Source of the DNA: Flavobacterium reichenbachii
GTDB lineage: Bacteria; Bacteroidota; Bacteroidia; Flavobacteriales; Flavobacteriaceae
Assembly: GCF_002217435.1 (NCBI RefSeq)
Contig: NZ_MUHF01000003.1
Coordinates: forward strand, 186,001 to 250,000
Direction of reading: 5' to 3'
DNA: 64,000 bases
The notes under the pieces are model-generated. The model made no database searches. It was not told the DNA's origin and saw only the letters and a program-made list of their open reading frames with translations. Positions 1 through 8,574 of the stretch are shown here, in pieces. The position numbers and the translations under genes were made by a program. Positions within the stretch are counted from its first letter, which is position 1; every line of letters starts with the position of its first letter.

Positions 1-1557
1 TTTGATAAGGGTTTCAACACTAGATACACAGAACATACCTGTGAATTCTCTATTATGAGTTTTACGGCTATGGTTGTCAATGATATAATCAGCAATCTTT
101 GTCAATCGTTTCGGGTCTTCCATCAACTCCTTTGTGTCAATGTCTTCTACTTCAATATCAACTGCGGTTTCTCGGTCTGCTTTCTGCTTATATCTTCCCA
201 CATATTCCACTGAAAACTTCAATACGTTTTCGTCTTTAATCGCATCCGTAATAACGTATTTGTGTAAACAATCACTAAATAGTTCTGAAGTGGTTCTTCT
301 TCCTAAATCATTTTTTACGGAATTATCAGCAAAGATTGGTGTTCCTGTAAATCCAAACATCTGGATGTTGTTAAAAAATGCTTTAATGCGATTATGTGTG
401 TCGCCAAATTGACTTCTGTGGCATTCATCAAAGATAAAGACAATGCGCTCGTCTTTCAATTTATCCATTTTCTCCAAATACTGCTTTTTACTGATAGCGG
501 TATTTAGTTTCTGAATAGTGGTCACTATCAACTTAGTATCATTCTCAAACTGCTTAACCAATGCTTTGGTATTGTCGGTTCCGTCAATACTTCCTTTGCT
601 GAAACTGTTAAACTCTTTGGTAGTTTGGTAATCCAAATCCTTTCTATCAACTACAAAAACTACTTTTTTGACCTCTGGCAAATTCATTATGATTTGACTT
701 GCCTTGAAGGATGTGAGTGTTTTTCCTGAGCCAGTGGTATGCCAAATATATCCGTTTTTAGTGCTGTTTTTTACACGGTCTATCAATGCTTCAACTGCAT
801 AAAATTGATAGGGTCTCAACACCATTGGTATTTTATAAGTTTCGTTCAAAACGATGTATTTGCATATCATTTTAGATATGTGACATGGTTCCAGAAACTC
901 ACTAGTGAATCCGTTCAGGATATTAGTAAGTCGTTTGTTTTCTTTATCAGTCCAATAAAAGGTTTGCTTAAAAGATTGTTTTTTGTTGTTGGCGTAATAC
1001 TTTGTATTGACTCCATTGCTGATAACGAATATCTGAACATACTGAAATAAAGCTGAATTGTGACCAAACGAATGTCGCTGATAACGGTTGATTTGGTTGA
1101 ATGCTTCTTTAAGCTCCAATCCTCTGCGTTTTAGTTCGATTTGAACCATTGGCAAACCATTTATCAGCAGGGTTACATCATAACGGTTTTTGTATTTACC
1201 GTCAATTAAGACTTGGTGTGTAACCTGAAATTGATTTTGGCACCAATGTTCAGTATTGATGAACTCGAAATATAAGTTATCACCATTATCTCTTACGATG
1301 TGTTGCTTTTCTCTTAGATTTTTAGCTTTTTCAAACACCGAGCCTTTGGCTAATATATTCAAAACTCTTTCAAATTCGGTTGCTGAAAATTTAGCATTTG
1401 CCGTTTTTAGGAGTGCTTGTCGATTATGGATTTCTAATTGATGCTTTAGATTTGTAGTAAGCTCATTTTCGTCTTTTAAAACTACTAAACCATATCCTAA
1501 CTTTTGAAGTTGAACAACTAACTGGTCTTCTAATACTGCTTCGGGTTGTTTTGACAT
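1..1557 (-). CDS. hsdR: Type I restriction endonuclease R subunit, 3' part cut off by the window edge
   Basis: This is the motor and nuclease subunit of a type I restriction-modification complex, which translocates DNA and cuts unmethylated DNA. Reading the minus strand from 1557 gives an uninterrupted frame to base 1, about 519 residues. It begins MSKQPEAVLEDQLV and has the N-terminal nuclease-like stretch NRYDVTLLINGLPMVQIELK (a D...(E)xK pattern), then Walker A in TTGSGKTLTSF and the DECH box in IFDECHRSQFGD, followed by FTGTP (motif III region). The ATG overlaps the TAA of the upstream fic gene as TAATG, so translation is probably coupled to fic. Full HsdR proteins are around 1000 residues, so the C-terminal helicase and HsdM-contact parts lie outside the window. 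Assignment is very secure. Confidence 0.95.
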   Translation of the reverse strand, partial: MSKQPEAVLEDQLVVQLQKLGYGLVVLKDENELTTNLKHQLEIHNRQALLKTANAKFSATEFERVLNILAKGSVFEKAKNLREKQHIVRDNGDNLYFEFINTEHWCQNQFQVTHQVLIDGKYKNRYDVTLLINGLPMVQIELKRRGLELKEAFNQINRYQRHSFGHNSALFQYVQIFVISNGVNTKYYANNKKQSFKQTFYWTDKENKRLTNILNGFTSEFLEPCHISKMICKYIVLNETYKIPMVLRPYQFYAVEALIDRVKNSTKNGYIWHTTGSGKTLTSFKASQIIMNLPEVKKVVFVVDRKDLDYQTTKEFNSFSKGSIDGTDNTKALVKQFENDTKLIVTTIQKLNTAISKKQYLEKMDKLKDERIVFIFDECHRSQFGDTHNRIKAFFNNIQMFGFTGTPIFADNSVKNDLGRRTTSELFSDCLHKYVITDAIKDENVLKFSVEYVGRYKQKADRETAVDIEVEDIDTKELMEDPKRLTKIADYIIDNHSRKTHNREFTGMFCVSSVETLIK

Positions 1558-3092
1558 TAGTTAAAATATAATTGGTAATGTTCTTCTATTTCTTTTACTT
1601 CTTCTTCAGTTAATGCTGAAAATTCTTTTTCTAATGCTCTTTTAGAAAGTTTACCATTGTTTTGTTCTAGAAAACGAATAAGTAAGGCTACCATTTTATC
1701 AGGCATTTGAAAAATATCATCCAGATAACTTTTCATTTCATCGTACTTTTGAAGATAGTCTACTTCCTGCGGAATGACATTTTCAATTGTATCATTTACA
1801 CAGTCATATAAGAACTCAGCTTGTTTAGTAGCATCAAAATAACGATAAAAATCTATAGTGTCATTTAAAACTTCAATATTATTAGACTTCGTTTTTTTCC
1901 ATTCAATGAAATCTAATATTGGGTGTGAATAGGATTCTAATACTAATCTATAATCATCTATATGATTCAAAATTGAAGCTGATACTGGAAAAATAATTCC
2001 TTGTTGTGCAAACTGCATTTTAGATAATATGTGATGCATCAAATAGCGATGAATTCTTCCGTTACCATCAACAAATGGGTGAATGAAAACAAAACCAAAA
2101 GCTATCGTTGCACCAGCTAACACAGCATCAAATTTTGATTCCTCCATTTTTTCATAAGTAGCGAACAAGCCATTTATTAGAATATCGATGTCTTCCCACT
2201 TAGCCGAAATATGTTCAGGAATGGGTTCTCCAGTTGTACGTTCATGTTCACCTACAAAACCACCTTCTGTTCTAAATCCCATTTCAATAAAACGACTGTT
2301 TTCAATTACTATTTGTTGTAAACGAAGTAGTTCTTCTTTGTCCAAAGGTTTTGAACCAGCCTGCCCAATAGCTTTTCCCCATCGAACTGCACGTGTATTA
2401 GTTGGGTTTTCTCCTTCTATTGTAAAAGATGCTTTTGAATCCTTTAGTAATAAAAACGCTGATGCTCTTTGTAGTACATCTTTGTGAATAGCTTTTAAAT
2501 AACTATTCTTTTTATTGGAAAGATTTTCGTTGATATAGTTGGTTAACTTTTCCGTTTTATGGATTAACGGACAAAAATCAACTGTTCCTGGCAAATTGTT
2601 TTTGATACGATGTCTGCTGGAATTAGTGCTTGTTGATAATCCAAATTGGATATCTTCATCTATTAAAGTAACAAAGTTTCCTTTTTCTAAATCAGGGATA
2701 GGCAATGTTTTTCCTGATAACCATTCATATAGAAACCAAATTTTACGGCTGTACTGTCCTTGTGGTTCTATCTGTACCAATGCCGTTATCTCTTGTTCGG
2801 TAAGTGTCTCAAATAATTTTTTAAAGAATAATAAATTAATTCCTTCGTATTTTAAAGCGAATACAAGTTGTTTGTATAAGGTATCTTCTGGCTCATGTCT
2901 TGAAGTTAATACTTGCCAATTCTCACTTGTATATTGACGTTTTTTTGAACTAATAAGTGCCAATTGATTAGGTATTGGCATTGATAATGAATAGGCTTCA
3001 ATTAAGGCTCCATATCCTACCAATGTTCCTTCTTCGGGTGCTTTAATACCGTGAAAAACACTTATCTTTAGTGAAAAACGCTTACTATCCAT
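1557..3092 (-). CDS. Fic family protein (AMPylase-type) inserted in the type I RM locus
   Basis: Fic enzymes usually transfer AMP (or another nucleotide part) to a hydroxyl on a target protein. The protein has 511 residues. The catalytic motif HPFVDGNGRIHR is intact at residues 338-349. Upstream, at 222-227, the segment SFTIEG fits the autoinhibitory (S/T)xxxE(G/N) helix of class II Fic proteins, so activity is probably held back by its own N-terminal part. The first ~200 residues and the last ~100 (helical, possibly winged-helix) are not recognised. Fic genes beside type I RM genes are a known arrangement, but their role there is not settled. The gene follows a 126-bp gap full of short repeats and is joined to hsdR by TAATG. 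The first two repeats of the array lie inside its first 14 codons. Confidence 0.9.
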   Translation of the reverse strand: MDSKRFSLKISVFHGIKAPEEGTLVGYGALIEAYSLSMPIPNQLALISSKKRQYTSENWQVLTSRHEPEDTLYKQLVFALKYEGINLLFFKKLFETLTEQEITALVQIEPQGQYSRKIWFLYEWLSGKTLPIPDLEKGNFVTLIDEDIQFGLSTSTNSSRHRIKNNLPGTVDFCPLIHKTEKLTNYINENLSNKKNSYLKAIHKDVLQRASAFLLLKDSKASFTIEGENPTNTRAVRWGKAIGQAGSKPLDKEELLRLQQIVIENSRFIEMGFRTEGGFVGEHERTTGEPIPEHISAKWEDIDILINGLFATYEKMEESKFDAVLAGATIAFGFVFIHPFVDGNGRIHRYLMHHILSKMQFAQQGIIFPVSASILNHIDDYRLVLESYSHPILDFIEWKKTKSNNIEVLNDTIDFYRYFDATKQAEFLYDCVNDTIENVIPQEVDYLQKYDEMKSYLDDIFQMPDKMVALLIRFLEQNNGKLSKRALEKEFSALTEEEVKEIEEHYQLYFN

Positions 3093-3189
3093 GTTTTAAA
3101 GTGAAAAATGATTATTCAAAAATAGTGAAAAACGCTTATGAATAGTGAAAAACACTTATAAATTTTTAATTTTTAGACAAAACACTTAT
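3051..3189. promoter_or_regulatory. Array of GTGAAAAACRCTTAT repeats over the fic promoter and start
   Basis: On the plus strand near-identical 15-mers start at 3051, 3071, 3101, 3125 and 3145, with a partial copy ending at 3189. Copies read GTGAAAAACACTTAT, GTGAAAAACGCTTAC, GTGAAAAATGATTAT, GTGAAAAACGCTTAT and GTGAAAAACACTTAT. Start-to-start spacing is 20, 30, 24, 20 and about 30 bp, close to two or three helical turns, so bound proteins would sit on roughly one face. The array covers the whole intergenic gap proximal to fic and enters its coding region, as expected for a repressor operator of the fic-hsdR unit. The binding protein is not known; Fic itself is a candidate by inference only. 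Confidence 0.7.
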
Positions 3190-3218
3190 TTGATATTGTC
3201 TATTCATTTTTTATAGTT

Positions 3219-3737
3219 TTAATTTCTTTCAAAAAGATATAACTCTAATTCTGCTATGGATGAATAAGGCTTACTGGGCAACAAATCCTTGGCTACTTGA
3301 ATAACTCTGAGATATTCCTCAACATTAGTCATCTTAGTCCAAGGGGTTGGATTAACTATCTTAAGATGTTTTTGAATAATACTATCTACAGGAAAATGTG
3401 GTGGTGCACTTATTTTGTCTAAGCACCAAAGATATTTTAAATATAAGTTTAATAATTTTTGACTTATGCCAATGTTGATTCGACCTTGTTTCAATATAGA
3501 ACTAAATTCAGTTGTATATTCAGAAAGTGCAATAATATTTTGAATGTGATTTTCTTCAGTCACTTCATCTAAGTACTTTGTAATTAAGCTGTTTTCTATA
3601 TAGCCTCTTAATTTAGTCCTGAATTGTTTACGTTCAGTTTCAGTGACTCCATCTTTGTAAATGTTTGCTCTCTGAAAAGCTCCAAAAGTGCTTAACATCC
3701 AAATCTCATGTTGAATGAATTCATTTCGTTTTATCAT
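3219..3737 (-). CDS. Unrecognised 172-residue protein of the RM-associated cassette
   Basis: No function is recognised. The protein is predicted soluble and mostly helical, with no signal peptide or membrane segment. It has a notable central segment, GISQKLLNLYLKYLWCLD, followed by PPHFPVD, reminiscent of helix-rich DNA-binding folds but not assignable. It starts with ATGA overlapping the stop of the gene upstream (4-nt overlap), so it is the last gene of the hsdM-hsdS-nuclease-unknown-unknown transcription unit. The position inside an RM locus suggests a defence role, which is inference. Base composition is like its neighbours. Confidence 0.75.
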   Translation of the reverse strand: MIKRNEFIQHEIWMLSTFGAFQRANIYKDGVTETERKQFRTKLRGYIENSLITKYLDEVTEENHIQNIIALSEYTTEFSSILKQGRINIGISQKLLNLYLKYLWCLDKISAPPHFPVDSIIQKHLKIVNPTPWTKMTNVEEYLRVIQVAKDLLPSKPYSSIAELELYLFERN

Positions 3738-4339
3738 ACAGTTTTTTCTTTGTATCTAAAAACTAAATCATAGGATTCACAATAATTTTCAAAGTCCTTT
3801 AAAATTTCAATTGTTGTATCTTCTGAGAAGAAATTTTCTAAAGCATAACTTTTAAAAATCATAATCTCGTCTCCCGAATCTATCTGGCCTGTTTCGTTCA
3901 AAGTAAAACTTGTGTAACTCCAAATTTTTGACCACTCAGTTCTGTTTTTTTTGCTTGCTACAAAAATTAATTTGGAGTTAGAGTTTTCTGAAGATTCAAA
4001 TGCACTAATTTTCTTTTCATGTATTTTCTTTTCTTGAAATTTCGCTTCATAAAAACCTGTGTCATTTAATAAAAAGACAGAAAAATTTATTTTTGCCAAC
4101 TTTCTGGTAAAGTTAAATTCGTAGTAATACATATTTAACCAATCCCATGCCCAATTATCAAGTCTGCCTCTTCCTTTATTAGGTGAAGAATTGCTAAATC
4201 TTGGATAACCTCCTTTATACTTACACTCAAAAGAATCACCGATGAATCCCATAAGGTCTAAAATTCTAGCTTGATATTGGAATAATAAACGATAAGATTT
4301 ACGAACTTCATACAGAATGTTATTGGTGTTTTCTTGCAT
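3734..4339 (-). CDS. Unrecognised 201-residue protein of the RM-associated cassette
   Basis: No family is recognised. The protein is soluble, rich in aromatic and charged residues (for example RLDNWAWDWLNMYYYEF near residue 80), with alternating short strands that could form a beta-rich domain. Its start lies 20 nt inside the upstream nuclease-like gene and its end overlaps the next start by 4 nt. Such tight packing between three genes points to co-translation and perhaps a complex. It may act as a partner or specificity subunit for the nuclease-like protein; this is inference from position only. Confidence 0.75.
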   Translation of the reverse strand: MQENTNNILYEVRKSYRLLFQYQARILDLMGFIGDSFECKYKGGYPRFSNSSPNKGRGRLDNWAWDWLNMYYYEFNFTRKLAKINFSVFLLNDTGFYEAKFQEKKIHEKKISAFESSENSNSKLIFVASKKNRTEWSKIWSYTSFTLNETGQIDSGDEIMIFKSYALENFFSEDTTIEILKDFENYCESYDLVFRYKEKTV

Positions 4340-5000
4340 AAGAGAATAAGGTTTCTATAGATTGAGTTTGATTTGATTTGTCTATTTTTAAGTCTTTAAG
4401 CCATTTTTTTTGGTAATAACGATGGAGAGCAAAACCATTTATGGTATCTTCAAGAATTCGAATAAAAGCAAACTCAATTGAAGATGTTTTTTCTTTTAAT
4501 CTATTGTTTTCTATAACTATTTGCTCCAATAGCTTTGTCCAGTCAGTCTTGCAAATTTTAACTTCCTTATCCTCAAAAGAAAAGTTTAATTCATCATTTT
4601 TATGATGTAATCCACCTAATTGAATAAAGTATAAAGTCTTTTTATCTTCTTGAAATTCATTATAATATGCTTGAATTTCATTTTTCATTTGATTAATACT
4701 TTGTTGCTTCACATCAAGTCTTTTAGCTTCAATAATTACATCGAATTGATTGAATCGTAAAAAAACATCTGGCTCAACGAATTTAGAATTACTAGTATTT
4801 TCTGAATTCCATTTATCCCAAAATGAAATAGACAGTAATTCTCCTGATACTGTAGGTAATTTGTCAAAGTAGAGCGAACGTTTAATTATTGACCAAAATA
4901 TTTCAGTAGGCAAATATTTCAACGTATCAAAAACAACTGCTGTTAAGCTATCCTCGCAAGTAATTAATGTACCTTTTCTTCTATGGAAAAATGAAACCAT
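4320..5000 (-). CDS. PD-(D/E)XK nuclease-like protein within the type I RM operon
   Basis: The 226-residue protein contains a good PD-(D/E)XK signature. E76-P77-D78 (in KFVEPDVFLRF) is followed after 12 residues by E91-A-K93 (in FDVIIEAKR), on the predicted central strands of this fold. An acidic residue in the first helix (CEDSLTAVVF, residues 15-24) could serve as motif I. Such folds are typical of restriction endonucleases, Holliday-junction resolvases and defence nucleases. The gene begins 12 nt after hsdS and overlaps the next gene by 20 nt, so it is co-transcribed with the methylase and specificity genes. It could be an extra effector in the RM locus. DNA cleavage itself is not shown; the family call rests on the motif pattern. 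Confidence 0.7.
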   Translation of the reverse strand: MVSFFHRRKGTLITCEDSLTAVVFDTLKYLPTEIFWSIIKRSLYFDKLPTVSGELLSISFWDKWNSENTSNSKFVEPDVFLRFNQFDVIIEAKRLDVKQQSINQMKNEIQAYYNEFQEDKKTLYFIQLGGLHHKNDELNFSFEDKEVKICKTDWTKLLEQIVIENNRLKEKTSSIEFAFIRILEDTINGFALHRYYQKKWLKDLKIDKSNQTQSIETLFSYARKHQ

Positions 5001-5012
5001 AACTTATTTTAT

Positions 5013-6227
5013 TTACACAAACATTTGTTGCAACAACCCTTTTTTCCAAACCTCTGTTTTTTTAATTTGTGATTGACAATGATTAATTTTACTATCAATT
5101 GCCGATAGAAAATTGGTAATCTTGGTTTGTTCTTCTAAAGAGGGAAATTCTATTTTAATTTTAGTCAGTGATTCGTAACTCAAAGTATTTCTAACACTAC
5201 CTTCAAAAGAACTATTCATTTGTCTAGTGAATTTTTCAGTGAAGAACCATTCTAATAAAAAATTATCATTTAGATAGTTTTTATCAGTTTTGAAACTAAT
5301 ATACAATGGGCTAATAACTGAAGTTTTATTGTCAAATTTGTACGCCAGTGAACCAACATCTATTCGTGATGGATTATATGCAAAATCCCCTTTTTGAATT
5401 ACATAATAATTTGATAAATCCTTACTAGCTATTATTCTATCTTCAAAATATTCATCTTGATTTACAAACCCATGTTTATTACTAACACTTTGAACTAATT
5501 TGAATTCTTGATTTTTATTTTTCTTAGAATTTTTTTTCAATACTTCTCCCAACTTGTTTTCCTCCCAATCTGAAAAATAATTTCCACTATCATCTTTAAA
5601 TCTCAATTCTTGCGAGAATATTTTTTGCATCACGCCTTTCTTGTATTGCTTCAAAAGGTTTTTCTTGTGTTTTAAAGCTTGTATTTTTTCATCTACTGCT
5701 GTAAGGAATGTGGCTATTTTTTGTTGTTCAATAATGGTTGGGAATGTAAAATCAATATTAGATAATTTTTCTTGATTTAAATTATCTTGAGCCGCACCTT
5801 GTGATAAACTTTGAATTTGAATTTTAAATTTATCAAATAAATGTTTTACAAATAATACAGTTGTTTCATTTTCTTTTGGAATTAATCCAATTATACTATC
5901 AGGGAAACATGCTTTAATTTTTAAAATTGCAGTTTCAGCAATATTAGCAGCAATAGTAATGCATAAAGTATCTTCATCCCATAATTTACTTTGTTTTAAA
6001 CCATCTTCAGAATATGTTTGAGTAAAACTTGTCAAATATAATTCGGTTTTTCTGATATCACCTGTTTGTATAAATGGGTATTTTCCTCCATAAAGGAATT
6101 CTGCATCTCTAGGTCTATGCTTAGATTTTCCTCTTCCTATTTTTGCTACTTCTTTAAGTTTTTTATTTTTCCACTCCTCTTTAAACTCAGGAAACCCTAA
6201 AATTGGTCTATTTTGTTTATCTATCAT
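5013..6227 (-). CDS. hsdS: Type I restriction-modification specificity subunit S
   Basis: HsdS sets the DNA target of both methylation and cleavage in the HsdM2S and HsdR2M2S complexes. The 404-residue protein shows two target-recognition domains, each ending in a conserved helical spacer. The first runs to TIIEQQKIATFLTAVDEKIQ (residues ~160-180) plus KHKKNLLKQYKKGVMQKIF; the second ends in EEQTKITNFLSAIDSKI and KKGLLQQMFV at the C-terminus. The two halves are of normal size, so it should recognise a bipartite site. It starts 2 nt after the hsdM stop. Type I S genes often recombine, but no second S gene or inverted copy is visible here. Confidence 0.95.
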   Translation of the reverse strand: MIDKQNRPILGFPEFKEEWKNKKLKEVAKIGRGKSKHRPRDAEFLYGGKYPFIQTGDIRKTELYLTSFTQTYSEDGLKQSKLWDEDTLCITIAANIAETAILKIKACFPDSIIGLIPKENETTVLFVKHLFDKFKIQIQSLSQGAAQDNLNQEKLSNIDFTFPTIIEQQKIATFLTAVDEKIQALKHKKNLLKQYKKGVMQKIFSQELRFKDDSGNYFSDWEENKLGEVLKKNSKKNKNQEFKLVQSVSNKHGFVNQDEYFEDRIIASKDLSNYYVIQKGDFAYNPSRIDVGSLAYKFDNKTSVISPLYISFKTDKNYLNDNFLLEWFFTEKFTRQMNSSFEGSVRNTLSYESLTKIKIEFPSLEEQTKITNFLSAIDSKINHCQSQIKKTEVWKKGLLQQMFV

Positions 6228-6229
6228 GA

Positions 6230-7801
6230 TTAAAAAGGAGTTACTATATTCAATTGTTTACAAAAATTAGTCAGTATTTTGTCCGTATCAGAAATGCTTT
6301 TGTCTAACGCTTTTATTTCATTCGCAATAGCGTTAATGTCAATGCTATCTTCGGCTTCAAAGGTATCTACGTAACGTGGAATGTTCAGGTTGTAATCGTT
6401 TGTGGCAATTTCGTTCAAAAGAATTCGCTTGCTGTATTTTTTTTCTTCGCTTCGGTTTTTATAGGTTGAAACAATTTTTTCGATATGTTCCTCACGCAAA
6501 ATATTTTGCGTTTTTACCTTTTCAAAATGTTGGCTGGCATCTATAAACAAAACATCTTCAGGGTTTTCTTTACATTTCTTGAAGACCATTATACACGTTG
6601 GTATAGTTGTTCCGTAAAAAATATTAGCTGGCAAGCCAATAATGGCATCTAGATAATTACGGTTTTCAATTAAATACCTGCGAATGTGTTTTTCGGCACC
6701 ACCACGAAACAAAACACCGAGTGGTAAAACAATAGCCATGGTTCCATTATCAGCCAGATGATGAATCATGTGTTGTACAAAAGCAAAATCAGCCTTACTG
6801 CTAGGTGCCAGTTTTCCATATTGTGAAAAACGGTCATCAGTGGTAAACAAAGTATTAGCACTCCATTGTGCCGAAAATGGAGGATTGGCAACAATCGCCT
6901 CAAAAGTCATCTCTCTATGTTGAGGATGTTCTAAAGTATCTTCTTGTTTTATATCAAATTTTCGGTAATGAACACCATGCAAAATCATGTTCATACGAGC
7001 TAAGTTGTAGGTAGTACGATTCATTTCCTGACCATAAAAATCACCAACATCTGTAACTTCCTTAGCTACTCGAAGTAAAAGTGAACCAGAACCGCAAGTT
7101 GGGTCATAAACAGATTTAAGTTTTTCTTTTCCTGTAGTTACAATTTTCGCAAGTATCATACTCACTTCCTGTGGAGTATAAAATTCACCAGCTTTTTTAC
7201 CCGCATTACTTGCAAATTGACCAATTAGATATTCGTAGGCATCTCCTAAAACATCTAATTCAGTATGTTCCAACTTAAAATCAATTTTATCCAAATGGGA
7301 CAACACTTTTGAAATAATTTCGTTTCTGGCTTCTGGTGTTTTTCCTAATTTGGTACTGTTTAAATCCATATCCTCAAACAAGTTGTCAAAATCTTCCTCA
7401 CTTTCGGTGCCCATCGTACTCAGTTGAATGTTGGTAAGGATTTTTTGCAAGTCCTCTAAAATGAAGTTGCTGATACCTTCAACATCGCTGTTACCGCGCT
7501 TAGCAACTTCGGTGAAGAGTTCATCGGGTTTCAAAAAGTAACCTAGTTTATCCAGTGCTTCTTCTTTAACCGCTTCAATTATTTCAAGCGTATTCTCATC
7601 TGAACCAGTAAGATTTCTGAACTTGAGTTTGTCTTGTTTTAATATATCATTGGCGAAAATTTCCATTTTCTCCGCTAGGTACTTATAGAAAATGAATCCC
7701 AATATGTAATCACGAAACTCATCGGCATTCATTTTGCCACGTAAAGTGTTGGCTATATTCCAAAGTTGTTGTTCGAGTTGTTTCTTATGGTCTTCTGACA
7801 T
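6230..7801 (-). CDS. hsdM: Type I restriction-modification DNA adenine methyltransferase subunit M
   Basis: HsdM transfers a methyl group from S-adenosylmethionine to N6 of adenine in the site chosen by HsdS. The 523-residue protein has the N-terminal helical HsdM domain (to ~150), the conserved GEFYTP at 205-210, SAM-binding motif I as DPTCGSGS at 233-240 and catalytic motif IV as NPPF at 306-309. Length and motifs match active enzymes. It is the first gene of the unit hsdM-hsdS-cassette. An 11-bp inverted repeat lies directly upstream of the ATG and may control it. Confidence 0.97.
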   Translation of the reverse strand: MSEDHKKQLEQQLWNIANTLRGKMNADEFRDYILGFIFYKYLAEKMEIFANDILKQDKLKFRNLTGSDENTLEIIEAVKEEALDKLGYFLKPDELFTEVAKRGNSDVEGISNFILEDLQKILTNIQLSTMGTESEEDFDNLFEDMDLNSTKLGKTPEARNEIISKVLSHLDKIDFKLEHTELDVLGDAYEYLIGQFASNAGKKAGEFYTPQEVSMILAKIVTTGKEKLKSVYDPTCGSGSLLLRVAKEVTDVGDFYGQEMNRTTYNLARMNMILHGVHYRKFDIKQEDTLEHPQHREMTFEAIVANPPFSAQWSANTLFTTDDRFSQYGKLAPSSKADFAFVQHMIHHLADNGTMAIVLPLGVLFRGGAEKHIRRYLIENRNYLDAIIGLPANIFYGTTIPTCIMVFKKCKENPEDVLFIDASQHFEKVKTQNILREEHIEKIVSTYKNRSEEKKYSKRILLNEIATNDYNLNIPRYVDTFEAEDSIDINAIANEIKALDKSISDTDKILTNFCKQLNIVTPF

Positions 7802-7803
7802 TG

Positions 7804-7852
7804 TTAAGGCTAAATTTAGTAATATGGGCGAATTTACATTTTTTAGCCTTAA
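7804..7852. promoter_or_regulatory. Inverted repeat upstream of hsdM
   Basis: TTAAGGCTAAA at 7804-7814 and its exact complement TTTAGCCTTAA at 7842-7852 flank a 27-bp spacer and end 3 bp before the hsdM start codon. Eleven perfect base pairs in this position suggest an operator or a 5' leader hairpin for the methylase-specificity operon. No dedicated controller gene of the C-protein type is next to it. The arm-to-arm centre distance of 38 bp is larger than usual for one dimer site, so two half-operators or a looped mRNA are both possible. Confidence 0.5.
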
Positions 7853-7872
7853 TCTGGCAGATAAATTGAATT

Positions 7873-8574
7873 TTAAACTTGAACTATTTGATTGATTTTT
7901 TCCAAAACTTCATCTGTAATTATAATCCCTTTATAATCATTACGCTTTTTTTCGCTATGAAGTCTTTTAGCTATGCCGATGAATTTTTGAAAATCCATTG
8001 AAGTTGAATTTGCTTTTTCAATAAAATCCACTACATCTTCTGGTTCTTCATATCCTAGTTGACCCAAAATATCATAGACTGAAATTGTGTCATCCAATTG
8101 ATGTTTAGTTAGTATGTTTTTACTTGACTTACCTGTGTTGATTTCTATATTGTAATTGCTAACTTCTTCATTTGAATCCTCATTTTGAGTAGCAGTCGTT
8201 GATAGAATAGATTGACTTATTTTTTGTTTAGTTGAATCGATGTTTTGAATCGATTTTTCAGGAGTTAAAAAAGCATCAAGTTTATCAATATTAACCGTAA
8301 TTTCATGTCCAGAGGTACCCGTTTTCTCATTATAATCCTTTTTTACGGAACTGAAAAAATCTAATTTGTTTAATTCTCTTAAAACTGACCTGATTCCACT
8401 ATATTTCAAGCCGAATCTCAAGGCTAAGTTATTATTAGTTTCGAAACAGATTTTTCCATTCTTTTGCCATCCTAGGATGTAGGAAACAAATAATTTTTGG
8501 GTTGAAGATAGTTTTGTTGTCGCTAGTAAATTGTAGGATACTTTTACGAAGTTTTTCATTTGTTTTTCTTTCAT
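7873..8574 (-). CDS. Winged-helix DNA-binding protein, replication/regulator-like
   Basis: The 233-residue protein has an N-terminal DNA-binding domain. KLSSTQKLFVSYILGW is followed by NNNLALRFGLKYSGIRSVLR (about residues 47-66), which reads as a winged helix of the kind seen in phage or plasmid replication initiators and MarR-like regulators. The middle (about 110-160) is polar and low in hydrophobics, probably a linker, and the C-terminal ~70 residues are helical. Similar proteins are frequent on mobile elements of Flavobacteriia. The start could be ATG at 8574 (MKEKQMKNF) or at 8559 (MKNFVKVSY). It stands 71 bp upstream of hsdM and is transcribed in the same direction, so it could co-regulate the RM locus. 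The exact role is unknown. Confidence 0.65.
   Translation of the reverse strand: MKEKQMKNFVKVSYNLLATTKLSSTQKLFVSYILGWQKNGKICFETNNNLALRFGLKYSGIRSVLRELNKLDFFSSVKKDYNEKTGTSGHEITVNIDKLDAFLTPEKSIQNIDSTKQKISQSILSTTATQNEDSNEEVSNYNIEINTGKSSKNILTKHQLDDTISVYDILGQLGYEEPEDVVDFIEKANSTSMDFQKFIGIAKRLHSEKKRNDYKGIIITDEVLEKINQIVQV

Noticed and set aside
134..1441. Several plus-strand frames opposite hsdR
   Set aside because: They are shadows of the continuous minus-strand hsdR frame, which carries the TGSGKT and DECH motifs.
3051..3189. CRISPR array at the fic promoter
   Set aside because: Units are only 15 bp, spacing is 20-30 bp with very short AT-rich gaps, and no cas genes are present; an operator array fits better.
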